Of a DNA stretch of 43,480 bases, positions 7,386 to 15,819 are shown piece by piece. The notes beneath the pieces are model-generated. The model was not told where the DNA came from. It did no database searches and saw only the letters and a program-made list of their open reading frames with translations. The stretch is taken from positions 1 to 43,480 of the forward strand of contig URRQ01000016.1 of NCBI GenBank assembly GCA_900550235.1, written 5' to 3'. Numbering within the stretch: position 1 is the first letter of the stretch; every line of letters begins with the position of its first letter. The position numbers and the translations under genes were made by a program. The DNA is from an uncultured Lachnospiraceae bacterium (GTDB lineage Bacteria > Bacillota > Clostridia > Lachnospirales > Lachnospiraceae).

Positions 7386-8267
7386 CTATAAGACATGTTT
7401 ATGCAATGTAAATCCTCTTCCTTTTACTTCACTTACCTGACTAATGACCATAAAGGCTTTATCATCGATTTCCATCACAAGTTCATTTAATTTTGGAAGT
7501 TCACGGTTTGATACGACGGTCATAACCGAGAATCCATCGTCATGCAAATATCCGGATTCTGTCTTATAGAGTGTTGTTCCTCTGTCTAATTTCTTATGAA
7601 TCATTTCATTAATTTCACGATATTGTTTACTCATGATCTTTACTTGCATCTGTGTTTTTCCCATCAAAAGAACTTTATCGACAAGTACTGTATAGATCAT
7701 CACCAGGAGAATTCCATACAGGATCTTCTCTTTATCTCTGAATAACATCTGTCCGATCAAAATTGCACAGTCAAACACATAAAGTCCCACTGATACCGGA
7801 AGTCCTATTTTCTTATTTAAGATAAGAGGAGGAATATCCATACCACCTGTAGAGGCCCCGGCTTTGATTACCATTCCGATTCCCACACCAATCGACACTC
7901 CTGCAAAAATTGTGCAAAGCATCGGGTCATCTGTTAAATCTTGTAACCCTTGTATTTTTTGTACAACACCTAAAATAACAGGAAAATAAAATGTACTAAT
8001 TAAAGATGTAAGTGCAAATGATTTTCCGAGTACAAGTATCGCAAGTACAAACATAATTACATTAAATACTGCTGCAAATATCTCAATCGGCAATCCAAAA
8101 TAGTGATTTGCAATCAAACCCAATCCTGTTGTTCCGCCCGTAATCAATCCTGTCGGAAGCACAAATGCTGCAAGTCCTGCTGCATAAATTGTATTTCCCA
8201 GGAGTACAAAAAATATCTTTTTCATATCAAAGATATCTTTTAGTTCTTTTTCCTTTTCCGCTTTCAT
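7386..8267 (-). CDS. YitT family membrane protein (DUF161/DUF2179)
   Basis: A 293-residue integral membrane protein of the YitT family. About five or six hydrophobic segments lie between residues 14 and 190, with the family pattern LPTGLITGGTTGLGLI near residue 38 and GASTGGMDIPPLI near residue 140. The C-terminal ~80 residues (from about 210) are the soluble DUF2179 domain, including SVMTVVSNRELPKL. The transported substrate or signal is not known. The start ATG follows AAAGGAGGAACT. A terminator hairpin at 8318-8342 separates it from trmB, so it has its own promoter, which I could not identify. Confidence 0.88.
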   Translation of the reverse strand: MKAEKEKELKDIFDMKKIFFVLLGNTIYAAGLAAFVLPTGLITGGTTGLGLIANHYFGLPIEIFAAVFNVIMFVLAILVLGKSFALTSLISTFYFPVILGVVQKIQGLQDLTDDPMLCTIFAGVSIGVGIGMVIKAGASTGGMDIPPLILNKKIGLPVSVGLYVFDCAILIGQMLFRDKEKILYGILLVMIYTVLVDKVLLMGKTQMQVKIMSKQYREINEMIHKKLDRGTTLYKTESGYLHDDGFSVMTVVSNRELPKLNELVMEIDDKAFMVISQVSEVKGRGFTLHKHVL

Positions 8268-8317
8268 AGTTCCTCCTTTTATCGCTTTAATTTAATGAAT
8301 TTCTCTTAAAACGCAAG

Positions 8318-8342
8318 AAAAACAGGTTAAAAACCTGTTTTT
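8318..8342. terminator. Hairpin terminator upstream of yitT-like gene
   Basis: AAAAACAGGTT (8318-8328) and AACCTGTTTTT (8332-8342) form a perfect 11-bp stem with a three-base loop and T-runs on both strands. It probably ends leftward transcripts coming from trmB. Confidence 0.75.
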
Positions 8343-8582
8343 CTCTCTTTGACCTGTCTAGTATATCATTATCTCGCAAAGAATTCAACATTCGACATCA
8401 TGATTTCTTCTGTGCATTCAGAATACAGTATACTTCATCAAATGACCGTTTCACATTTGCCAAATGACGATTTAATTTCGGTCTGTCATAAAGCATACAT
8501 CGAATCTTATCTTCGAATCTCCGTCTCCATCCCAAAGTAATTCTCCACTCTTCTTTTTATAAGGATATGCAGTCGGCTTTTC

Positions 8583-9233
8583 CTACTTTCTTACCGCAAT
8601 CAACTTATGGATCGGATTCCCCATGGAAGAAAACTTTGCTTCATACTCTGTCATAATATTCCCTTCATTCATTTCCATATTATTATGCAAGTCAAATGTA
8701 TGTGCTTTTAATTCCCATCCGGCTTCTTCTACCTGTTCCAATGAAAATTCAAAAAGCGGTCTATTGTCCGTTTTGAATTCAACCGCACCCTGTTCTACAA
8801 GCACTTTTTCGTAAATACTTAAGAATCTTGTAGATGTCAATCTACGTCTCGCATGTCGGGCTTTTGGCCAAGGATCCGAGAAGTTGAGATAGATTTTTTC
8901 TACTTCTTCCGGCGCGAATACTTCCGGAAGCTCTGCCGCATCCATACAGATAAAACGGATATTCGTAAGCTCCCGGTACTCTTCTGTCTCAAATTTTTCC
9001 AAAGCTCTTAAAAGCACGCTGGAATAGCGTTCGATACCAATGTAGTTAATCTCCGGATTTCTTTTTGCCAATTCCAGAATAAATTGTCCTTTCCCCATTC
9101 CGATTTCTATATGAATCGGATTTTCATTTTCAAAAACATTTTTCCAACTTCCTCTATGATTCTTTTCATCTTTTACCGCTACCGGATTCGCATCAATTTC
9201 TTCTTTTGCTCGTGGTATATTTCGTAATCTCAT
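8583..9233 (-). CDS. trmB: tRNA (guanine46-N7)-methyltransferase
   Basis: A 216-residue SAM-dependent methyltransferase that makes m7G46 in tRNA variable loops. The SAM-binding motif IEIGMGKGQFILELA is near residue 41, followed by YIGIERYSSVLLRALEK, and the diagnostic substrate loop LNFSDPWPKARHARRRL near residue 116. The length matches bacterial TrmB. The start is MRLRNIPRAKEE at 9233, preceded by a GGAGG-type ribosome binding site (GGAGGAAAAAAG). It is divergent from the ATPase operon that begins at 9416; the promoters for both must lie in 9234-9415. Confidence 0.95.
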   Translation of the reverse strand: MRLRNIPRAKEEIDANPVAVKDEKNHRGSWKNVFENENPIHIEIGMGKGQFILELAKRNPEINYIGIERYSSVLLRALEKFETEEYRELTNIRFICMDAAELPEVFAPEEVEKIYLNFSDPWPKARHARRRLTSTRFLSIYEKVLVEQGAVEFKTDNRPLFEFSLEQVEEAGWELKAHTFDLHNNMEMNEGNIMTEYEAKFSSMGNPIHKLIAVRK

Positions 9234-9415
9234 CTTTTTTCCTCCATTCTGAAAGATTGCTTTTCTAAGAATCTCTAATTCATATTTTGTTTAAATTTAT
9301 CATTTTTTTTGTTATTTTTTATGATTTTTTCTGCAATCTTTTCCATAGTATTTTAACAGAATCGGAGTATGATTAGTAGAGTAGATTTTTAAAAATTTTT
9401 AAAGGAGGATTGCTC

Positions 9416-9730
9416 ATGGATTCGATTGTAAAAAGACTATCAGAGATTGAGACTTCCGCAGCTTCTATCGTAGAACATGCAGAATCCCAAAAAGAGGTTT
9501 TAGACCGGGAAATGACGGAGAAAAAAACAGCGTTTGATGAAGCGTTGGAGTCCGATACAAAAGACAAATTACAAAGTATCCGCACCCAGCTGGAAAGCCG
9601 GATGGAAGAAGAACTTGCCGAGTTACGTCAGGCGAGTGAAGATACAATTCGTGCATATCACGAAGAATATGATACTAAACACGAAAAATATGCAAAAGCA
9701 ATACTTGCGCATATTACAGAGGTAGCATAA
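9416..9730 (+). CDS. V/A-type ATPase subunit G/H (peripheral stalk)
   Basis: A 104-residue, highly charged coiled-coil protein and the first gene of the V-type ATPase operon. It matches the peripheral-stalk subunit called G, H or NtpF in bacterial V/A-ATPases, which pairs with subunit E to form the stator. The coiled coil covers nearly the full length (heptad-like EMTEKKTAFDEALESDTKDK region). The ATG at 9416 has AGGAGG seven bases upstream; a TTG two codons earlier is too close. Its TAA overlaps the ATG of the next gene by one base, indicating coupling. Confidence 0.8.
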   Translation: MDSIVKRLSEIETSAASIVEHAESQKEVLDREMTEKKTAFDEALESDTKDKLQSIRTQLESRMEEELAELRQASEDTIRAYHEEYDTKHEKYAKAILAHITEVA

Positions 9731-10779
9731 TGGGAAACTTATTAAAATACAGCGGAATCGTCACCAAAATCCGCGCAATGCAGTCCCATCTGCTTACTGA
9801 AAAAAACTTTGAAGAGATCGCCAATCTGGGTAACGTAACCGAAGCTGTTTCCTATTTAAAAAACACTCCCGGCTACGAAGAGGTTCTTCGAAACGCAGAT
9901 GTTAACACACTCCATCGTGGCGATGTAGAGAAGCTTTTGACTCAATCACTTTACAACGACTATTCCGGATTATATTCTTTTTCAAACCTCGAAGTTCGCA
10001 GGTTCTTGAAACTGTATCTGAAACGTTATGAAGTAGATTTGATCAATTACTGTTCTCGCATCATATTTAATCATTATCAAGAACCGTTTGACCTTAATTA
10101 CAAAAAACCGTTTTTTAATCAGTACTCTCAGATTTCCATCGATCGCCTCATGACGGCACGTACCATGGAAGAACTTGTAGAAGCCTTACGTGATACTGAA
10201 TATTACAGACCACTGAAAAAACTAACAGAAAACGGTACGCCGGACTTGTTCGACTACGATCTTGCATTGGATCTTTATTATTTTACTTCTATATGGAAAG
10301 AACGTAAAAAAATATTAAAGAAAAAAGATCTGGAAATGTTCACCAAGAGTTCCGGTTCCAAAATTGATCTTCTGAATTTGCAGTGGATATACCGGGCAAA
10401 AAAATATTACTCTCTTTCTGCTGCAGATATTTACTCCATGTTGATTCCTATTCAATACCACCTGAAAAGCGACGAACTAAAAACGCTCGTTGAAGCAGGC
10501 GGTGTAGATGAGTTCATGGCAGCCGCACAGAAGACATACTATGCCAAGAGATATTCTTTTGACAATTCTCATACAATCGAACAATTGTATAAGAACTGTT
10601 TGAATCATCTTTATACGGTCGAGAAACGCAAATTCCCATATTCCCTCTCCGCCGTTAACACATACCTTTTCTTAAAAGAAGAGGAAATTCATAAATTAAC
10701 TACAACACTTGAATGTATCCGCTATGGTCTGACAGCAAAGGAAACACTCGAGTACGCAGGAGGTGTGCAGAAACCATGA
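9730..10779 (+). CDS. V/A-type ATPase subunit C
   Basis: A 349-residue protein of the V/A-ATPase subunit C (NtpC, eukaryotic subunit d) family, the funnel-shaped cytoplasmic socket that couples the central stalk to the membrane ring. It is almost all helical, with typical AMQSHLLTEKNFEEIANLGNVTEAVSYL at the N-terminus and a hydrophilic body. The length is normal for the family. Its start overlaps the stop of the stalk gene and its stop TGA overlaps the ATG of subunit I (ATGA), so the first three genes are translationally coupled. Confidence 0.88.
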   Translation: MGNLLKYSGIVTKIRAMQSHLLTEKNFEEIANLGNVTEAVSYLKNTPGYEEVLRNADVNTLHRGDVEKLLTQSLYNDYSGLYSFSNLEVRRFLKLYLKRYEVDLINYCSRIIFNHYQEPFDLNYKKPFFNQYSQISIDRLMTARTMEELVEALRDTEYYRPLKKLTENGTPDLFDYDLALDLYYFTSIWKERKKILKKKDLEMFTKSSGSKIDLLNLQWIYRAKKYYSLSAADIYSMLIPIQYHLKSDELKTLVEAGGVDEFMAAAQKTYYAKRYSFDNSHTIEQLYKNCLNHLYTVEKRKFPYSLSAVNTYLFLKEEEIHKLTTTLECIRYGLTAKETLEYAGGVQKP

Positions 10780-12689
10780 TTGTAAAAATGAAATTTCTCA
10801 CAATCACAGCTCATAAGAGAGATATCGACCGTATCTGCGACCAATATCTTTCTAAATATGAGATTCAACTTGAAAACGCCCTCTCCGAACTGAAAACGGT
10901 GGATAACCTGCTGCCTTTCATCGAAGTTAATCCATTCAAAGATTCTCTTGATAAGGCCAATCAGTTTGCGAACTATATTGAGGACGATGTAATTCCTGAA
11001 GACAAACTGTTTTCTCAAGAAGAAATGTTTTCTCTGATCCGAGACATGAATCATACTTACATGAACTTCCGAGATCATGAAGAGGAATTAAGAAAACAAC
11101 AGGAACATTGCCGTGAAGTACTTCGACTTGTGGAACCGTTTCGATCCATCGATTTCAGTATCCATGATGTGACACAGTATCGATTTATCAAATTCCGTTT
11201 CGGACGTGTGCCTGTCGATTATTATCATAAACTGGAAAAATATGTGTATGAAGACTTAGATGTAGTATTTATAGAAGGATCCAGAGATGCATCTCATGTA
11301 TATGGTGTTTATTTTTCCGCAGAAGGAAACATTGAGCAAACCGATGCGATCTTAAAATCTCTTCATTTTGAACGCCTTCGTCTTCCTGATGAATGCGAAG
11401 GTACTACTCGCGAAGTCTGCAAACAACTAACAGATGAAATCAACAGATTGAATCAGGAAATCCTTTCTACGGACATGCAGATCCGAGAGGCTTTTAAAGA
11501 AAATGGTTCGAAACTTCTTGCAGTCCGTGATCGACTGCAAAAGCTTAGCAGTAACTTTGATGTTCGTAAGCTTGCTGCTCTTGTAGAAAACAAACGTGGT
11601 GATCATTTCATTCTCTGTGGATGGATGCCGGAAGATCAAGCGGCTCTTTTCATGGAGGAAATCAAAAAGGATCCTGACGTCTTTGTCATTGTCGAAGATA
11701 ATCACGAAGAATATTTCAGCGAACCACCTACTAAGCTAAAGAACCCAAAGTTCTTCAAACCATTCGAAATGTTCATCAAGATGTACGGATTGCCTGCTCA
11801 TAACGAGTTGGATCCAACTATTTTTGTAGCGCTTACCTACACCTTTATCTTTGGCGCTATGTTTGGTGATGTCGGGCAAGGCTTATGCCTCTTCCTTGGC
11901 GGAGCAATATTATACAAATGGAAAAAGATCAACTTAGCCGGTATCGTTTCCATTGCGGGTATCTTCTCTGCCTTCTTTGGATTTATGTTCGGAAGTGTGT
12001 TTGGATTCGAAAATATTATTGAAGCAACCTGGATTCGTCCGATTTCGCATATGACAACGTTACCGTTTATCGGAAAACTAAATACAGTATTTATCGTCGC
12101 TGTCGCTTTTGGTATGGGAATCATACTATTATCTATGATTTTCCACATCATCAATGCAAAAAAAGCGCACGATACCGAAGCGTTACTTGATCAGAACGGA
12201 ATATCTGGCCTTGTATTTTACGGAGCTGTTGTTTTGACAGTTGTACTTTTCATGACAGGCAATAAACTTCCGGCTACGATCGTATTAGTCGTGATGTTCG
12301 GTATTCCGCTTCTTCTTATGATATTCAAAGAGCCGATCACTTCTAAATTAGAGAAGCGAATTGAACATTCCCAAGAAGGAAAAGTAATGTTTGTCGTGCA
12401 AGCAGTTTTTGAGATGTTTGAGACATTATTAAGTTACTTTTCCAACACACTTTCCTTTGTGCGTATCGGCGCTTTTGCAGTCAGCCATGCAGCCATGATG
12501 GAAGTTGTATTGATGCTGGCAGGCGTTGAAACAGGCAATCCAAACTGGGCCGTTGTCGTAGGCGGCAACTTGTTCGTCTGCGCAATGGAAGGCTTGATTG
12601 TCGGCATTCAAGTATTGAGACTGGAATATTATGAAATGTTCAGCCGTTTTTACAAAGGAACAGGACGCGAATTTAAACCATATAATTAG
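10776..12689 (+). CDS. V/A-type ATPase subunit I (subunit a)
   Basis: A 637-residue membrane subunit I/a, the stator that provides the ion half-channels. The N-terminal ~340 residues are soluble and partly coiled coil, beginning MIVKMKFLTITAHKRD. The C-terminal half has the hydrophobic helices, starting around FVALTYTFIFGAMFGDVGQG (residue ~350), and the conserved segment SNTLSFVRIGAFAVSHAAM (~565), with the essential arginine in SFVRIGAFA. I choose ATG 10776, which overlaps the subunit C stop and has AGGAGG upstream; a longer frame reaching 10713 is inside the C gene. Confidence 0.93.
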   Translation: MIVKMKFLTITAHKRDIDRICDQYLSKYEIQLENALSELKTVDNLLPFIEVNPFKDSLDKANQFANYIEDDVIPEDKLFSQEEMFSLIRDMNHTYMNFRDHEEELRKQQEHCREVLRLVEPFRSIDFSIHDVTQYRFIKFRFGRVPVDYYHKLEKYVYEDLDVVFIEGSRDASHVYGVYFSAEGNIEQTDAILKSLHFERLRLPDECEGTTREVCKQLTDEINRLNQEILSTDMQIREAFKENGSKLLAVRDRLQKLSSNFDVRKLAALVENKRGDHFILCGWMPEDQAALFMEEIKKDPDVFVIVEDNHEEYFSEPPTKLKNPKFFKPFEMFIKMYGLPAHNELDPTIFVALTYTFIFGAMFGDVGQGLCLFLGGAILYKWKKINLAGIVSIAGIFSAFFGFMFGSVFGFENIIEATWIRPISHMTTLPFIGKLNTVFIVAVAFGMGIILLSMIFHIINAKKAHDTEALLDQNGISGLVFYGAVVLTVVLFMTGNKLPATIVLVVMFGIPLLLMIFKEPITSKLEKRIEHSQEGKVMFVVQAVFEMFETLLSYFSNTLSFVRIGAFAVSHAAMMEVVLMLAGVETGNPNWAVVVGGNLFVCAMEGLIVGIQVLRLEYYEMFSRFYKGTGREFKPYN

Positions 12690-12701
12690 GAGGACAAAAC
12701 C

Positions 12702-13133
12702 ATGAGTTTAGTAACAAAATTAACATTAATCGTCACTTTAGTTTTAAGTATTATGATTCCTTTCGGATATTTTCTCATTGGAGAAAAAAATAAAAAACGT
12801 TATAAAAGAGCAATTGGAACGAATGTATTTTTCTTCTTTGGAGCTTTTGTGATCGCTTCGATCATGATGTACGGAGGCAACGTACAGGCCGCTTCTGAAA
12901 CAGCTGCTGCCGGCGGAATCTCTGTTGGACTTGGTTACATTGCCGCTGCTCTTGTTACAGGTCTTTCTTGTATCGGCGGTGGTATCGCCGTAGCCAGCGC
13001 CGCAAGCGCTGCTCTTGGAGCTATCAGCGAAGATTCCAGCGTACTTGGTAAATCTTTGATTTTCGTAGGTCTTGCAGAAGGTGTCTGTCTGTACGGATTG
13101 ATTATCTCATTCATGATCTTGGGTAAACTGTAA
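12702..13133 (+). CDS. V/A-type ATPase subunit K (rotor ring)
   Basis: A 143-residue proteolipid that forms the membrane rotor ring. The C-terminal hairpin (about 72-100 and 113-141) is typical, glycine/alanine-rich, with the ion-binding glutamate at residue 126 in FVGLAEGVCLYG. The N-terminal third is unlike a c-subunit hairpin: a first hydrophobic helix (8-27), a basic loop EKNKKRYKR, then FFFFGAFVIASIMMYG followed by NVQAAS, which looks like a signal-peptidase type site. The mature ring subunit may therefore be a single hairpin. Whether it moves H+ or Na+ is not clear; the Gln ligand of the Enterococcus hirae Na+ site is not obvious. AGGAGG precedes the ATG. Confidence 0.9.
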   Translation: MSLVTKLTLIVTLVLSIMIPFGYFLIGEKNKKRYKRAIGTNVFFFFGAFVIASIMMYGGNVQAASETAAAGGISVGLGYIAAALVTGLSCIGGGIAVASAASAALGAISEDSSVLGKSLIFVGLAEGVCLYGLIISFMILGKL

Positions 13134-13136
13134 TCT

Positions 13137-13445
13137 ATGAAAATGTATCTGATCAGTGATAACGTAGACACTTACACAGGCATGCGCCTGGCCGGTGTAG
13201 ACGGAGTCGTAGTCCATGAGCGTGAAGAACTTTACGAAGCTTTAACAAACGCCATGAACAACAAAGAGCTCGGCATCGTTCTTTTGACCGAAAAACTTGG
13301 TAAAGAATTCCCGGATATCATCGATGAGATGAAACTCAAACGAAAAATGCCGCTTCTTGTAGAGATTCCGGACAGACACGGAACCGGACGTAAGAAAAAC
13401 TTTATCACATCCTATGTAAATGAAGCGATAGGACTAAAATTGTAA
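13137..13445 (+). CDS. V/A-type ATPase subunit F
   Basis: A 102-residue subunit F (NtpG in Enterococcus naming), a small Rossmann-like protein at the central stalk that activates the rotor with subunit D. The pattern YLISDNVDTYTGMRLAGVDG at the N-terminus and LGIVLLTEKLGKEFPD in the middle is typical of the family. It begins only three bases after subunit K, and its ribosome binding signal is weak, so translation coupling is likely. Confidence 0.9.
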   Translation: MKMYLISDNVDTYTGMRLAGVDGVVVHEREELYEALTNAMNNKELGIVLLTEKLGKEFPDIIDEMKLKRKMPLLVEIPDRHGTGRKKNFITSYVNEAIGLKL

Positions 13446-13459
13446 AGAAGGTGACACAT

Positions 13460-14047
13460 TTGACATTAGAAGAAAAACTCGAGCATTTGAAGAACGCTTC
13501 CATGGAGGAAGCTCGTGCTTCCGGCAACCGGATCATCAAAGAGCATTCCGACGCATTGGAAAAGATCTTCTGCGAACATAAAGAAACCTCTTTAAGACAA
13601 GCTGAACTGACATTAAAGACGGAAACCAATCGTGCAAAACAGGATCTGAACAAGGCGCTTGCCAAATCACAGCTTGATTTGAAAAGAAAGCAAGGCAAAT
13701 GTCAGACGCAATTAAAAAACAAATTATTTAAAGAAGTATTAGGACTTACAGAAAACTATATGAAAACAGCTGCCTACGATGATCTGCTTGCAAAGCATAT
13801 CGAAAATGCTCTTGCATTTGCACAGGGTGCTGATATGACGATTTATATCAATCCTACGGATTCTTCCAAAAAAGATGTATTGGAAAAACGTACCGGAGCA
13901 GTCCTTACAATCAGTAAAGAAGATTTTCTCGGAGGAATCCGTGCTGTCATTCATGACAAACATATTCTAATTGATAACTCTTTTTCTTCTTTGTTAGAAG
14001 AAGAATATGACAAGTTCTTATTTACAGGAGGTGAAAGCAATGACTAG
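13460..14047 (+). CDS. V/A-type ATPase subunit E (peripheral stalk)
   Basis: A 195-residue stator subunit E. The N-terminal ~100 residues are a charged coiled coil (HLKNASMEEARASGNRIIKE onward) that would pair with subunit G/H; the C-terminal ~90 residues form the globular part that binds the A3B3 head (IYINPTDSSKKDV, FLGGIRAVIHDKHILIDNSF). I choose TTG at 13460, since AAGGTG lies just upstream; a GTG at 13451 is part of that ribosome binding site. It overlaps the start of subunit A by eight bases. Confidence 0.88.
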   Translation: MTLEEKLEHLKNASMEEARASGNRIIKEHSDALEKIFCEHKETSLRQAELTLKTETNRAKQDLNKALAKSQLDLKRKQGKCQTQLKNKLFKEVLGLTENYMKTAAYDDLLAKHIENALAFAQGADMTIYINPTDSSKKDVLEKRTGAVLTISKEDFLGGIRAVIHDKHILIDNSFSSLLEEEYDKFLFTGGESND

Positions 14048-15806
14048 AACAGCATCTATATACGGCATCAACGGCCCTGTAATTTACCTAAAAGGAAATA
14101 CCGGATTCAAAATGTCAGAAATGGTATACGTTGGAGCAGAAAGACTCGTCGGCGAAGTCATTGCTCTCGACAAAGATATGACAACCGTTCAAGTGTACGA
14201 AGAGACAACCGGACTTCGTCCCGGAGAAATCGTGGAAGCATCGGGAAATGCTGTCTCTGTTACACTTGCTCCTGGAATCCTGAATAACATTTTCGATGGT
14301 ATTGAACGTCCTTTGGAAAAAATCGGCGAACACTCCGGCGCCTTCATTAGCCGCGGTGTCAGCGTAGATTCTTTGGATCGTCAGAAAAAATGGAACGCCC
14401 ATATGACTGTAAAAGAAGGAGATATTCTTCACGGTGGCGATATCATAGCAGAAGTTCCGGAAACGGCTGCTATCGTCCACAAATGCATGGTACCTCCAAA
14501 CGTCAATGGAACCGTGCTTTCCGTTGTTCCTGACGGCGCTTACACCATCGACGAAGTACTTGTTACATTAGAGACAGATACCGGAGAAACATTAGAACTT
14601 ACGATGACTCAGCGTTGGCCAATCCGTGTACCAAGACCAACTCACCATCGTTTCCCGGCCTCCGTTCCTCTTGTAACCGGACAACGTATCTTAGATACTA
14701 TGTTTCCAATCGCAAAAGGCGGAACCGCCTGCGTTCCCGGCGGATTCGGTACCGGAAAAACAATGACTCAGCACCAGATCGCCAAATGGTCCGATGCTGA
14801 TATCATCATCTACATCGGTTGTGGGGAACGTGGAAACGAAATGACACAGGTATTGGAAGAATTCACGAAACTTATCGACCCGAAATCCGGCAATCCTCTT
14901 ATGGATCGCACGACATTGATCGCCAACACCTCCAACATGCCGGTAGCTGCCCGTGAAGCAAGCATTTACACCGGACTGACTCTTGCTGAATATTACCGCG
15001 ACATGGGATATGATGTGGCAATCATGGCAGATTCTACTTCTCGTTGGGCAGAGGCTCTTCGTGAGTTGTCCGGACGTTTGGAAGAAATGCCTGCGGAAGA
15101 AGGCTTCCCTGCATACCTTGCATCTCGCCTCTCCGCATTCTATGAACGTGCCGGAATGATGCATAACTTAAACGGCACAGACGGTTCTGTTTCTATCATC
15201 GGAGCGGTCTCCCCACAGGGCGGCGATTTTTCCGAACCGGTTACTCAGAATACGAAACGTTTCGTTCGCTGTTTCTGGGGATTGGATAAAAGCCTTGCTT
15301 ACTCCAGACATTTTCCGGCCATTCACTGGCTCACAAGCTACAGCGAATACTTGTTGGATTTAGCGCCTTGGTACAACGAACACATTTCTCCAAAATTCGT
15401 AGATGACCGCAATCGCTTGATGGCGCTTTTGAATCAAGAAAGCAGCTTAATGGAAATCGTAAAACTGATCGGAAGCGATGTTCTTCCGGACGATCAAAAA
15501 TTAGTATTAGAAATTGCCAAAGTCATCCGACTTGGATTTTTACAACAAAATGCTTTCCATAAAGATGATACTTGCGTCTCCTTGGAAAAACAATTCAAGA
15601 TGATGGAAGTGATTCTTCATCTTTATCAGAAATCCAAAGAGCTCATTACAATGAATATGCCGATTTCTGTATTGAAAGAGGAAAATATTTTCGAGCATGT
15701 CATCGCCATGAAATATGACGTGCCTAATGATAAATTAGAACTGTTTGACGATTATATCAAAGACATTGACGCATTCTATGACCGCGTCATGGAACGAAAC
15801 GCATAA
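14040..15806 (+). CDS. V/A-type ATPase catalytic subunit A
   Basis: A 588-residue catalytic subunit A that hydrolyses or makes ATP. The N-terminal beta-barrel starts MTRTASIYGINGPVIYL; the Walker A loop GGFGTGKT is near residues 234-241, with the typical bulge domain before it (about 120-190). The signature PAEEGFPAYLASRLSAFYERAG is near residue 348. The start is set by AGGAGGTGAAAGCA before ATG 14040. Length and motifs are intact, so the enzyme should be active. Confidence 0.97.
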   Translation: MTRTASIYGINGPVIYLKGNTGFKMSEMVYVGAERLVGEVIALDKDMTTVQVYEETTGLRPGEIVEASGNAVSVTLAPGILNNIFDGIERPLEKIGEHSGAFISRGVSVDSLDRQKKWNAHMTVKEGDILHGGDIIAEVPETAAIVHKCMVPPNVNGTVLSVVPDGAYTIDEVLVTLETDTGETLELTMTQRWPIRVPRPTHHRFPASVPLVTGQRILDTMFPIAKGGTACVPGGFGTGKTMTQHQIAKWSDADIIIYIGCGERGNEMTQVLEEFTKLIDPKSGNPLMDRTTLIANTSNMPVAAREASIYTGLTLAEYYRDMGYDVAIMADSTSRWAEALRELSGRLEEMPAEEGFPAYLASRLSAFYERAGMMHNLNGTDGSVSIIGAVSPQGGDFSEPVTQNTKRFVRCFWGLDKSLAYSRHFPAIHWLTSYSEYLLDLAPWYNEHISPKFVDDRNRLMALLNQESSLMEIVKLIGSDVLPDDQKLVLEIAKVIRLGFLQQNAFHKDDTCVSLEKQFKMMEVILHLYQKSKELITMNMPISVLKEENIFEHVIAMKYDVPNDKLELFDDYIKDIDAFYDRVMERNA

Positions 15807-15819
15807 GGAGGAGCTTGTG

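Noticed and set aside
9234..9415. Promoter for the V-type ATPase operon
   Set aside because: Several weak -10-like boxes exist, but none has a -35 at proper spacing; I do not claim one.
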